From Micavibrio sp. (GTDB lineage Bacteria > Pseudomonadota > Alphaproteobacteria > Micavibrionales > UBA2020), in NCBI GenBank assembly GCA_028283745.1, contig JAPWJZ010000004.1, forward strand, positions 1 to 64,000: a stretch of DNA of 64,000 nt, in the 5' to 3' direction. Of this stretch, positions 1 through 9,686 are shown one piece after another; within the stretch, counting starts at the first letter, position 1; every line of letters starts with the position of its first letter. The notes under the pieces were generated by a model, which was not told the DNA's origin, did no database searches, and worked only from the letters and a program-made list of their open reading frames with translations. The translations under genes were made by a program, and so were the position numbers.

Positions 1-1505
1 AGTCTTTCTTGTCATCGCTGTTTTTGGCACGCTGGGCCTGACACCGCATGACGGGCTGGCGCAGCACCGGGTCGACTGGCTGATGGCGCCAAACGCCATT
101 TATTGGATGGGCACCGACCGTTTGGGCGCGACGCCGCTGGTCCACCGCGTGCTGGATGAATATTTTGTGCCGGTCGAAAAGTTTGACACCTTCCTGCCGC
201 TGATGGCCAATATTTTCAAGAAACACAACGTCAACGTCATCAACGTGTCCATTCGCCACGCGAAGGCGGACCCGGGGGTCACTACTGCCTGGGCGCGGAA
301 GGAAACCTTTGCGTTTGTCGTGTACTACAAGCAAGGCACCTCGGACGCGGCGAAAAAGGAAGTCGGCGTCTGGACGCGCGAAATGGCGGATGCCGCTATT
401 TCGGTCGGCGGCGCATGGTACCTGCCTCGCCTGAAATGCACCCGACGCTGGAACAGTTTTTAAAAGCCTACCCCCGCGCGCCGGAATATTTCGCGCTGAA
501 AAAACGCCCAGACCCGCAATACATTCCGCAACAAATTGTGGGATCGTTACTACTTCCGCGACGATGCCGAAAAAGCCGTCAAGGTCGCGATTGACAACAC
601 GCCCGATTATAAACGGCCGGAGGAGCAGACATATTTGACCCTGCCCGAATGGTATATCGTCTTCAGCCCGGATGAATATGCGCAGTCGTTGAAAAAGCGC
701 CGCCTTCCGCCTTTCCCTACTTTGGCAGCATCGCGCAGTTCTGGCAGGTTTATCACCACGTCATTTTGCAGTGACGCGCGATGGCTACCCCGTCAACTGG
801 GGCTACCACGCCATGATCGCCGTGATTGGCACCAGCTATACGCTGGAGCTTGCCGTGAAGGGCATCTACGAAAACACGGTTGGCCGCATTACCGAATGGG
901 TCGGCAACCGCGGCGCGCTGACGCCCGACATGAAAGTCGAAACCTTCCAGCAGCAGGTGGCGCAGGACTACGTTGATTTCATCCGCCTGAAGCCGTGGTA
1001 CGAATACCCGTTCTATACCAAGTTCAAGGGTCTGTGGGCGGTGGATGAATCTCCCCAAACCAGCAGCTTCCGCAGCTGGGAACGCCGCTTGGTCTTCTCC
1101 GCCGAATTGCTGTTCAAGGCATTCTATGGCTGGGCCATCGGCCTTGGCACGCATGCAACCTACGGCGTTGCGCCGGAAACAATCTGGGTTGTGGTGTCAA
1201 ACCACGGGCAGCAAAAGCTGGTTTCCCTGCCGCGCTATGAAGCCTTTACGGCCGCCGTGCCGAAAATGGTGAAAGACGGCACGCAGTTCATCGAGGTCGC
1301 GGGCAACAAAACCATCCTCATGACCGTCATCGCCCCGCGCAGCTGGCAGTACAAGGATGCAGGCAGCGTGATGTATGCATGGCCCATTTTGACGGAAGAC
1401 AAGCTTCAGCGCGTCGCTATCAGCCTGCCTGTCGAAAAGCTGCATGAAATTCTGCCCGCCTTTGACAAGGCAGGCGTGAAGGTTGACCATATCTTCGATT
1501 ATTAA
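1..1505 (+). pseudogene. FAD-linked oxidase-like protein with C-terminal extension, frame-disrupted and open at the left window edge
   Basis: Continuous protein-like sequence read only by switching frames: ...EYFVPVEKFDTFLPLMANIFKKHNVNVINVSIRHAKADPG... (83-~430), MHPTLEQFLKAYPRAPEYFALKKRPDPQYI (436-~528), FRNKLWDRYYFRDDAEKAV...TYLTLPEWYIVFSPDEYA (~529-705), FPYFGSIAQFWQVYHHVI (712-~768), VTRDGYPVNWGYHAMIAVIG... (771-1505). Pseudogene versus sequence error is unresolved. Confidence 0.7.
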
Positions 1506-1510
1506 ACCAA

Positions 1511-2374
1511 TTAAGGCTTCGGCGGCTTCCGGCCCTTGAACAGCATTTGCGATTTGGGGCTTTGCTGCCAGTTGGGGTTGGCGGGAATGTCGTTGTCATT
1601 CGCGCCGCCGGGGAAATGGATGCCGGGGTACTTCGTTTTATCGAAGGGTTTCCAGTCGCCTTCCTTTTGCGCCAGGCGGTCCAGCACAATCGTGACGCTC
1701 AACGTATTCGCGACCATGCCCATGTGGCTGCCGGTCACTTCAATATTTTCGGTCTGCGCCGTTTTGGGGTTTAGCGCCGCGTGCCAGTCCACCACGCCGT
1801 CATCCTGCGAATACAGCGATGTTGTGGGCACCGGCGGCGGGGTCAGCCCGCGCGCGCCAATATCATCCAGCTTTGCATCAATGCTGTTGGGCTGGAAGAA
1901 TTTATAAACCTGCTCCAACCGTTCAGAGGTCGCGGCGGCAGGGTCGTGCAGCATGCCGAAGGGCGTGCCGAGGGTAATTACATCGCGCACCATTTCGGGG
2001 AATTCGCGGGCCAGCTCGCGCGCGTAAACGCCGCCAAGGCTGTGGCCGATCAGCGTGACCTTCTGCCCGCCGTTTTCCTCGAACACCGCTTGCAGGCGGT
2101 TTTTCAGATGCTCGGCGGTTTTTTCATCGAAGCCGAGGTTAAAGCCGTTATCCCAGCCGTATACCTTATAGCCTTTGTCGGCCATGCAGCTGCGCAGGGG
2201 GAAGGTAAACGCGTCGCTGGTCAAAAAGCCCGGCAACAGCAGCACGGGGTGCCCATCGCCATTCGGCAATTTATCCTTGAGAGACGGCCAGCTGAGCTGC
2301 AGGCCGCCGTATTCCATGGCGGCGCGCTGCAGCTCGGTCGTGGAATTGAAGATCTGTTTCAGTTTCTTGAACAT
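1511..2374 (-). CDS. alpha/beta hydrolase, lipase-like
   Basis: 287 aa ORF with HPVLLLPGFLTSD and the nucleophile elbow GHSLGGVYARELA. Confidence 0.8.
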   Translation of the reverse strand: MFKKLKQIFNSTTELQRAAMEYGGLQLSWPSLKDKLPNGDGHPVLLLPGFLTSDAFTFPLRSCMADKGYKVYGWDNGFNLGFDEKTAEHLKNRLQAVFEENGGQKVTLIGHSLGGVYARELAREFPEMVRDVITLGTPFGMLHDPAAATSERLEQVYKFFQPNSIDAKLDDIGARGLTPPPVPTTSLYSQDDGVVDWHAALNPKTAQTENIEVTGSHMGMVANTLSVTIVLDRLAQKEGDWKPFDKTKYPGIHFPGGANDNDIPANPNWQQSPKSQMLFKGRKPPKP

Positions 2375-2711
2375 GCGACCTCAGTTTTCCGGTTATCGGC
2401 TTTGTGAATTGTGGAAAAATGTTGCGCCATAATACGCCCTGCGGCAATACCTAAAGCGCCAAAACCTGCTAAAAATGATAAGAATATGCCAATAATTGGA
2501 AAATAATTTCATTTATGAGAAATTATAAACCCATATTTTGTATTTAAATTTCATACAGCAGTTCGTTTGCAGCAAAAACCGCTGCTCACCAGTTATTAAC
2601 TTGTCTATGCGAAAGTGTATTTAGGGGAATAGCCCCTGATACTGGGAAACAGCCCGGTCACTGACCATATAATTATGTACGAACTTATATGTGAAGGGAG
2701 ATCACCACCTC

Positions 2712-4511
2712 GTGAAAATCGCCCCCAAAGCCGTTAACCGGCTTCTCAGTGCTCTTCTGACTGTCACGCTTTCCGTCAGCGCGCTTGCCCTTTCCGCCCA
2801 TGCGGAAGATAACGTCGCAAAATCGGCGACAACAGATAACGTCGCCAACTCCGCGACAGATAATGTTACGACAGCAACCATGCCGGATGCCGCGACCATG
2901 GCCGCCGCAATGAGCATTCCCGCCGCCAATACGCTTTCCGGCAATTACCTTGCCGGCCGTTTCGCGCAAGGCCAGCAGGACTGGTCGGCCGCACAGAACT
3001 ACATGAATTCCGTCATCGATTTTGACCCGGAAAATACGCTGCTGGAACAGCGCGCTTTCCTGCTTTCCGTCGGCGCCCTGCAGTATGACCGCGCGCATGA
3101 CCTTGCCGAAAAAGTTTTAAGCGACCACGAAAATGCCGAGCTTGCTGCCATTTACCTCACCTGCGATGCCCTGTCGCGCGGCGATAATAAGGCGGCGCTT
3201 GGCTACGTTGCCCAGCTGCCGCAGGACGGCTTTGGCCAATATACCAAGCCGCTGCTGAGCGCCTGGGCGATTGCAGGCGGCGGCGACGTGCCAAAGGCGC
3301 TGAAGATGCTGAAGATGGTAGCGGATGATAACGACCCCACCTATAACGTGCATGCCGCGTTGATGGAAGAAATGTCCGGTGACAAATCCGCCGCCGCAAA
3401 GCATTACAAAAAGGCGATGGCCAGCGGCCTCACCCTAAGCTCCGCCCTGCTGGCCGCGAACTTCTTCCAGCGCAACGGCGAGCCGGAAATCTCCAGCCGC
3501 ATCTTCAACGGCATCAGCAAGCTGTACCCGTCAAACCCCTTCGCCAACGCCATGAAACTATCGCCTGCGCCGAACATTACCCGCGCGGCAGATGGCGCGG
3601 CAATTGCGCTGTTTGACCTTGCTACCCTGCTGTACGAACGCCGCGCCTATGACAGTGCCCAGATTTACGGCAGCATGGTGCTGCTGCTGCAACCCAAAGC
3701 CCCCTACGCCATGATGATGCTGGGGGATATTGCAGCGCTGCACCAGCAGTACGGCAAAAGCATTGACGATTATAACGCCATCTCCAAAAATTCCCCGCTT
3801 TACTGGCTGTCGCGCATGCGCGTCAGCGAGGTCAATGAAATCAGTGGCAATCTTGACGGCTCCATCGCCATGCTGAAAGACCTTGCGAAAGACAGCGACA
3901 CGCACATGCAATCCCTTGTCAGCCTTGGCGACCTTTACCGCCGCCACGACCAATACCAGAACGCGCTTGAAGCCTATGACCAGGCGCTGGCGGGCACCAA
4001 GCCCGATGCGTCGCAATGGTCAGTCATTTACGCGCGCGGCATGGCGCAGGAACGCCTGAACCACTGGGATATGGCGGAGAAGGATTTACTGCAGGCGCTG
4101 CAGTTCCAGCCCGACAACCCCATGATCCTCAACTTCATCGGCTACAGCTGGGCGGATAAGGGCGTGCATATTGACGAAGCCCTTAAATATATCCGCAAGG
4201 CCGTCGCCCTGCGGCCGGATGACGGTTACATGGTGGACAGCCTTGGCTGGGCGCTATACCGCGCCGGCAAATACCAGGAATCCGCCGAATGGCTGGAGAA
4301 GGCCGTGTCGATTGTTGCAGATGATTCAACCATCCTCGACCACCTCGGCGACGCCTATTGGCAAACGGGGCGACAGACGGAAGCCCGCTATAAATGGCAG
4401 CGCGCCCATGAACTGTCGAAAGACGCCGGTTTCAGGGCAGGTCTTGAGCAAAAGATGTCAAAGGGCATAGATACCGCGCCGCAAACTGCCCATCAGGAAG
4501 CGAAGCTTTAA
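2712..4511 (+). CDS. exported tetratricopeptide-repeat protein
   Basis: Multiple TPR-like units (SLVSLGDLYRRHDQYQNALEAYDQAL, DGYMVDSLGWALYRAGKYQESAEWLEKAV). A GTG start at 2712 gives a clean signal peptide MKIAPKAVNRLLSALLTVTLSVSALALSAHA; the ORF track starts at 2691. Confidence 0.85.
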   Translation: MKIAPKAVNRLLSALLTVTLSVSALALSAHAEDNVAKSATTDNVANSATDNVTTATMPDAATMAAAMSIPAANTLSGNYLAGRFAQGQQDWSAAQNYMNSVIDFDPENTLLEQRAFLLSVGALQYDRAHDLAEKVLSDHENAELAAIYLTCDALSRGDNKAALGYVAQLPQDGFGQYTKPLLSAWAIAGGGDVPKALKMLKMVADDNDPTYNVHAALMEEMSGDKSAAAKHYKKAMASGLTLSSALLAANFFQRNGEPEISSRIFNGISKLYPSNPFANAMKLSPAPNITRAADGAAIALFDLATLLYERRAYDSAQIYGSMVLLLQPKAPYAMMMLGDIAALHQQYGKSIDDYNAISKNSPLYWLSRMRVSEVNEISGNLDGSIAMLKDLAKDSDTHMQSLVSLGDLYRRHDQYQNALEAYDQALAGTKPDASQWSVIYARGMAQERLNHWDMAEKDLLQALQFQPDNPMILNFIGYSWADKGVHIDEALKYIRKAVALRPDDGYMVDSLGWALYRAGKYQESAEWLEKAVSIVADDSTILDHLGDAYWQTGRQTEARYKWQRAHELSKDAGFRAGLEQKMSKGIDTAPQTAHQEAKL

Positions 4512-4591
4512 AAGCCGCAAGGCTTCTGCTAGGCTTGCCCCTTAGAAAGCTTTCTGTTTTTCAGGATGGCATTTTTTCAGGTGTTCTCGCC

Positions 4592-5266
4592 ATGATGATA
4601 AAACCCGCCGCCTTTTTCCGTCTCGCACTGCTGGCCCTTGCATTGCTTGCAGCGCAGCCTGCCTTTGCCGCCGGGAAAAAGCTGTATGCGGAGCCTGACC
4701 TGACAGATAGGCGTTATTATTATTGCCAGCGCGATGACCAGTGCCAGGCTGCCAAGCTGCCCTGTGGCCGCGTTGTCGTCGTTAATACACCGCTGCATGA
4801 CGATGTGCAGGGCTGGTTCGACTTCATCGGCCCGCGCTACCAGTGCGAGCAGCCCGTGAAGCAGCAGAAAGCCGATAAAATTGCCTGCGTGAAAAATGCC
4901 TGCACCGCCGAAATCGGCTACGTGCAGGAAATACCCGCGGATTCAGCATTGGGCAAAGACCCCGCCTATTGCGAAAAAACGGAAGACTGCGCCGTCGTCG
5001 TCGGCCGCTGTCAGGCGAAAATTTTTGTCAACAAGCTGTTGCAAAAAAGTATGCAGGCAAAGTACGACCGCCTGCGCCGCGTGCACAGCGAGGGCTGCTT
5101 CTGGCCCGACAACCGCACCGTCAAAAACCTGCGCTGCGAAAAGAATGCCTGCATTGGCGACCTTGAAGTTCCCGACCAGAATTACTGGAACGACCCCGTA
5201 AAAATTCAGGAAGGCCAAAGCGACAAGGAACTCGATAAACGAGAGAAAGAGAACGAGCAGAAATGA
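4592..5266 (+). CDS. secreted Cys-rich protein, two-module (paralogue 1)
   Basis: ATG at 4592 gives signal peptide MMIKPAAFFRLALLALALLAAQPAFA; two C-x5-C-x6-C...C-x4-C modules (CQRDDQCQAAKLPC...CVKNAC; CEKTEDCAVVVGRC...CEKNAC). Confidence 0.8.
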   Translation: MMIKPAAFFRLALLALALLAAQPAFAAGKKLYAEPDLTDRRYYYCQRDDQCQAAKLPCGRVVVVNTPLHDDVQGWFDFIGPRYQCEQPVKQQKADKIACVKNACTAEIGYVQEIPADSALGKDPAYCEKTEDCAVVVGRCQAKIFVNKLLQKSMQAKYDRLRRVHSEGCFWPDNRTVKNLRCEKNACIGDLEVPDQNYWNDPVKIQEGQSDKELDKREKENEQK

Positions 5267-5973
5267 AAACCTTCATCCGCCGCTTACCCGCCTGTGCCAT
5301 TGCGCTGCTGATGTTTGCCGCAACCGCGCATGCCCAGCCGATTGTTATTACACCGGCAGCACCCGCCGCAACGGAAACGAACCCCGCAGCAAATAGCAGC
5401 AGCGGCGATGATGCCACCACCACGCGCACCATTCCCGGCAGCCTTGATACCAATGTACCGCCTATGCAGCGCGCGGGCCAGTTGCTGGGCAATGGCTTCC
5501 GCCAGCCTGTTGGCATGCCTAACATGAACGACTCCGGCATATATTCCTGCACCGACAGCACCGAATGCGTTATTGTAACGCCGCCCTGCAACGCGCCGAT
5601 CGCCGTCAACCGCAGCGCGCAGCAGAATTTGCAGGGCTGGTATGATTCCCAGCGCAGCCAGATGAACTGCACAAATACGGCGGGTTCCAACATGGCCGCT
5701 ATTTGCTCCGGCGCGCACACCTGCATTATCGCCCGTCCGGGCCAGAACGGCGTACCACGCCGAGACAACCCCGGCTACTGCGATACCAATGAAGACTGCA
5801 CCGTTGTGGCCGATGCCTGCGGCCGCAAAAAGGCCGTCAACGCCGGCACGGCTGGCAATCAGGCTCCGGCGGCAGATGGCTCCAGCGCGAACTGCAGCTA
5901 TACCGACCAGACAAAGGTAAAAAGCATGCAGTGTAAAAACCACCTTTGCACTGCAACTTTCACGAATAATTAA
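5263..5973 (+). CDS. secreted Cys-rich protein, two-module (paralogue 2)
   Basis: ATGA overlap with the preceding gene; signal peptide MKTFIRRLPACAIALLMFAATAHA; modules CTDSTECVIVTPPC...CSGAHTC and CDTNEDCTVVADAC...CKNHLC. Confidence 0.8.
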   Translation: MKTFIRRLPACAIALLMFAATAHAQPIVITPAAPAATETNPAANSSSGDDATTTRTIPGSLDTNVPPMQRAGQLLGNGFRQPVGMPNMNDSGIYSCTDSTECVIVTPPCNAPIAVNRSAQQNLQGWYDSQRSQMNCTNTAGSNMAAICSGAHTCIIARPGQNGVPRRDNPGYCDTNEDCTVVADACGRKKAVNAGTAGNQAPAADGSSANCSYTDQTKVKSMQCKNHLCTATFTNN

Positions 5974-6080
5974 CAGCTATCTATCAGCCCGTTGATCTTC
6001 CGCAGGCTACTCGGCGGAACTAAAAGGGCTCCCGCTGCGTTTTTCACATAAGGGAAGTTGTGAAGCCGTAGAGGTCCGCC

Positions 6081-6704
6081 ATGAAAAGATCGCTGAAAAC
6101 ATTCATTATCTATGCCGTTTTCGCCATCGGCGCCCTTGCCGTGCAGCCTGCGGCAGCGCAATACGGCCAGTATTACACCGTTGCGCCAGCTTACAACTCG
6201 CCGGCCAATTCACCGGCCTATAATCTTGGCTACAACGCCGCGCGTCCCACGACGCGTTTTGCAGGAGTCGGCGTGCGCGGCTTTGCCCCCTATTACCAGC
6301 AATGCGTTACCAACGCAGACTGCGCCGCGCTGATGCCGCAGTGCGAGTCATCGCTGACGCTGCAGGGTAAATCGCCGCAAGCATCACAATGCGCGCAGGC
6401 GCAAAATTATAGCACCGGCCGCGCACTGTGCGTTTCAGGCTTCTGCAGCTTTCCGCAGGCGCGCAATACTTATGCGCAGCCGCAGTACGGCAACCCCAAT
6501 TATTGCGAAACAGGTAATGACTGCGCACTGGTAACCGACAGTTGCGGCCGCCAGACCGCCACCAACAATACCTTCGCCGCGCAACGCCAGACATCCGCCA
6601 GCAGCCAGCCCTGCGCATCGCCCCGCAGCACGCAGGCCGTCAAGGAATTGAGTTGCCAGCATAACCAATGCACCGTATTATTCGACAATTATCCGCGTCA
6701 ATAA
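6081..6704 (+). CDS. secreted Cys-rich protein, two-module (paralogue 3)
   Basis: Signal peptide MKRSLKTFIIYAVFAIGALAVQPAAA; modules CVTNADCAALMPQC...CVSGFC and CETGNDCALVTDSC...CQHNQC. Confidence 0.8.
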   Translation: MKRSLKTFIIYAVFAIGALAVQPAAAQYGQYYTVAPAYNSPANSPAYNLGYNAARPTTRFAGVGVRGFAPYYQQCVTNADCAALMPQCESSLTLQGKSPQASQCAQAQNYSTGRALCVSGFCSFPQARNTYAQPQYGNPNYCETGNDCALVTDSCGRQTATNNTFAAQRQTSASSQPCASPRSTQAVKELSCQHNQCTVLFDNYPRQ

Positions 6705-6722
6705 TCACCGGTTCATTCTATC

Positions 6723-7589
6723 TTGGCTTTTAATACTTTTCAGCTGCAGGCCCCTGCAAAGATAAACCTGTTCCTGCACATTACCGGCAAGCGCGATGAT
6801 GGCTATCATTTGCTGCAAAGCCTGATGGTTTTTGTCGATGTTGGCGACACGCTGGAGTTTGCGCCGCATGACAGCCTGTTCCTTGATGTTGACGGCCCCT
6901 TCGCGGGCGACATGCCCGCCCCTTCCGAAAACCTGATTTATAAGGCAGCCGGCCTGCTGGCGGCGGAATATAAAACCACCATGCGCGGCCGCGTGCGGCT
7001 GACCAAGAATTTACCGGTTGCTTCCGGCATTGCCGGCGGATCATCCGATTCCGCCGTTGCCATGCGCGGCTTTGTAAAGCTGTGGGGGCTGCCGGAAGAA
7101 CACGAACGTATGCAGCGGCTGGCGCAGCGTTTGGGGGCAGATGTACCGGCCTGCTTTATCGGCAAGCCCGTCTGGGCGGAAGGCATTGGCGAAAAAATGA
7201 CCCGCCTGCCGGAAATGCCGCAGATGCACTTTGTGCTGGCAAACCCCATGGTGGCAACGCCTACGCCCGAAGTTTTCCGCCGCTTCAACAGCAAATACAG
7301 CCCCGCCATTCAATTTTCCGGCCGCCGGAAATCGATGCATGAATGGATTGCGGATTTAAAGCTGTACCGCAACGACTTGACGGACGCCGCAAGCGAAGTC
7401 ACGCCCGAAATAAAGCAGGTGCTGCGCGCCCTTGCCGAAACGCCAAACTGCCACTTTGCCCGCCTTTCCGGCAGCGGCGCCACCTGCTTTGGCGTCTACG
7501 ACAATGCGGATGCCGCAATGGCCGCCGTGAACAAGCTGAAGCAGCTGCACCCCGGCTGGTGGATTTCGCCGGCCAACCTGCTGCGCTGA
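6723..7589 (+). CDS. ispE: 4-diphosphocytidyl-2-C-methyl-D-erythritol kinase
   Basis: APAKINLFLHITGKRDDGYHLLQSLM, GHMP-kinase motif PVASGIAGGSSDSAVAMRGF, and RLSGSGATCFGVY; TTG start. Confidence 0.93.
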   Translation: MAFNTFQLQAPAKINLFLHITGKRDDGYHLLQSLMVFVDVGDTLEFAPHDSLFLDVDGPFAGDMPAPSENLIYKAAGLLAAEYKTTMRGRVRLTKNLPVASGIAGGSSDSAVAMRGFVKLWGLPEEHERMQRLAQRLGADVPACFIGKPVWAEGIGEKMTRLPEMPQMHFVLANPMVATPTPEVFRRFNSKYSPAIQFSGRRKSMHEWIADLKLYRNDLTDAASEVTPEIKQVLRALAETPNCHFARLSGSGATCFGVYDNADAAMAAVNKLKQLHPGWWISPANLLR

Positions 7590-7633
7590 AACGCCGTTAG
7601 ATTTTCTTTAAATGACGTCGCTGTGCGAATAAG

Positions 7634-9385
7634 TTATTTCGCCGCGCGAATTTTATCGCGCAGCTCCAGCGTCGGCTTGCCGTCGGCGGTCAAGCTCAGC
7701 TTTTTCTGCCAGCTGCGGATTGCATCCGACGTTTGGGGGGTCATGTAGCCGGTGGCTTTTTCCGCCGGCAGATCGCCCTTTTTCGCAAGAGCCTGCTGAA
7801 TTTCGCGCACAAGACTGTCGCCGCTTTCCTGCACGGTGCCGGGGGTGCGGTCCCCCTCGCCAAAGCCTTCGTCGCCGGCGGCGGGTTCAACCAGTGCGAT
7901 GCCGCTTGCGCCGTTCAGGCGCGCAACGGCGTTTTTCGCCTGCAGGTGGCCTTCATTGGCGGCAACATTATACCATTCCGCCGCTTTCGCGACATCTGCC
8001 GCGCCCAGCTGCGTGCTTTCATACAGCACGCCAAGGTTATAGGCGGCCTGCGGCAGGCCCGCATTTGCGGCTTGCTTGAAATAGCTGACAGCGCGCGTCA
8101 AATCGCGCGTTGCGCCAGCGCCTGAAACATAGGCAAGGCCAATGTTATACAGCGCTTCGGCATGCCCCGCCTTTGCGGCTTTGTCGTACCAGGCGAAAGC
8201 TTTTACATCATCCTTCGGCGTGCCAAGACCCTGCTGGTTCATGACGCCAAGGTTATAGGCGGCATTGGAAACGCCGTTGTTCGCAGCCTTGGTGAACCAT
8301 TCGATGGCACGCGGGTAATCCTGCGGCGCACCGTTGCCGGAAACATATAATGCGGCCAGGTCATGCTGCGATTCCGGCACGCCCTGCAGGGCGCGGGCTT
8401 GCAGGCTTTTCATTTTTTGCGGCAGGCGTGTATCCGCCGCAATGTCTTTTACCGGCACCAGCGGTTCGGCATGCGCTTCATCGGGGGCGAGGCCGCCATC
8501 CTGCTCATCGGTATCCGCGCCCGCGGCGGGCTCAATGGCGGAAAGTTCTTCCGGCGTGGGGGTGCGGTCTTCCAGCAGCGCCAGCTGCGAGGGGGCAGCG
8601 GCTTCAAGATCCGTCACTTCCTGCACGGGGCTGTCGGCATCGGCCGATTCAACGGCGGGGGAAAGCATGCCGGAGCGTTGCTCGGGCGCGGTGAATTTAG
8701 ACACATCAATGCCGTCATCCGCCACAACAACGGGGGAAATACCTGCCTGTGCGGGGCTTTGCGCGGGCGCGGCGGAAACCTGCTGCTGCATATCGGGGTC
8801 GGGCGAAACGGCGGTATCATCCCCGCCGTTATCATCATCGCCATCATCGCCTTGGGCGGCGGTGCTGTTATCGTCGTCGCCATCGTTATTATTATCTGCA
8901 TTGCCATTATCTGCATCGCCGGCATCGGGCGCGCCGGCGGCAACGGGGCCGGTTGCGGAATTGGAAGCCAGCATTACGGCAGGCGCGGCGGGCGTGGCGG
9001 CGGCAAGCTGGTTCAGCGCGTCCAGCTGACGCGGCGTCAGCACGGAAGACCCTGCCGGGTGGAACAGCACAAAGCCGAAGGCAAAGGCCGCAAAGGTGAC
9101 GCTGGCGGCGGTGGCAACGGTCATCCAGCGCGGGGTGGCAACAGCTTGCGGCATGGCGACGGCTTCGATAAGCGCGGGCAGCATGGCGCCCTGCGCGGCA
9201 TCGCGCGTGGCGGATTCGACATCGGCAAGGCGGCGGGCAAGGCTGTCACGCTCCCCTTCCACGCGCTCCAGCTTGCGGCCCAGCAGTTCAATGGCGCGGA
9301 ACATCTCTTTATTGACAATGTCCTGATGCGCGCCGTCCGGCGATGCGCCGACAGATGCGGGGTTTTTCGTGTCTTGGTGAGCCAT
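7634..9385 (-). CDS. Sel1-repeat protein with transmembrane segment, acidic low-complexity linker and C-terminal peptidoglycan-binding-like domain
   Basis: Sel1-like units (AAYNLGVMNQQGLGTPKDDVKAFAWYDKAAKAGHAEALYNIG); C-terminal EIQQALAKKGDLPAEKATGYMTPQTSDAIRSWQKKLSLTADGKPT; ATG at 9385 (MAHQDTKNPAS) preferred over the longer ORF. Confidence 0.8.
   Translation of the reverse strand: MAHQDTKNPASVGASPDGAHQDIVNKEMFRAIELLGRKLERVEGERDSLARRLADVESATRDAAQGAMLPALIEAVAMPQAVATPRWMTVATAASVTFAAFAFGFVLFHPAGSSVLTPRQLDALNQLAAATPAAPAVMLASNSATGPVAAGAPDAGDADNGNADNNNDGDDDNSTAAQGDDGDDDNGGDDTAVSPDPDMQQQVSAAPAQSPAQAGISPVVVADDGIDVSKFTAPEQRSGMLSPAVESADADSPVQEVTDLEAAAPSQLALLEDRTPTPEELSAIEPAAGADTDEQDGGLAPDEAHAEPLVPVKDIAADTRLPQKMKSLQARALQGVPESQHDLAALYVSGNGAPQDYPRAIEWFTKAANNGVSNAAYNLGVMNQQGLGTPKDDVKAFAWYDKAAKAGHAEALYNIGLAYVSGAGATRDLTRAVSYFKQAANAGLPQAAYNLGVLYESTQLGAADVAKAAEWYNVAANEGHLQAKNAVARLNGASGIALVEPAAGDEGFGEGDRTPGTVQESGDSLVREIQQALAKKGDLPAEKATGYMTPQTSDAIRSWQKKLSLTADGKPTLELRDKIRAAK
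8815..8935 (-). repeat. degenerate ATC/GCC trinucleotide tract encoding an Asp/Asn/Gly-rich linker
   Basis: Encodes DAGDADNGNADNNNDGDDDNSTAAQGDDGDDDNGGDDTA within the Sel1 protein. Confidence 0.7.
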
Positions 9386-9686
9386 GATGCGACAATCCTC
9401 TACCCTTTTGAACAAAGGGCTGAAAACAAACCAGATTTTCCTAATGCCGGGAGACACCCTACCAGATTCTCCCGCACCGTTACACAGCTATAAACGGTTA
9501 TATGCAGTCATTTGAAAGCCTTTGCCGGCGACCTTCAACCGCCCAAAACCACGCTGCAACGGCTCCGAAGCCTTTGATTTTCATAAATTTATCATCTGTT
9601 CGCTTTTGACGCTTGCGCTGGCAACATGGTTTATATTATATATCTTCCACCATGCGCCCTGACGTTATAGGGCGCGTCCCGGATAT

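Noticed and set aside
8363-9493. 376-aa plus-strand ORF opposite the Sel1 protein
   Set aside because: Antisense shadow of the Sel1 CDS; Gly/Ile/Ala-rich stretches mirror the Asp-rich codon tract.
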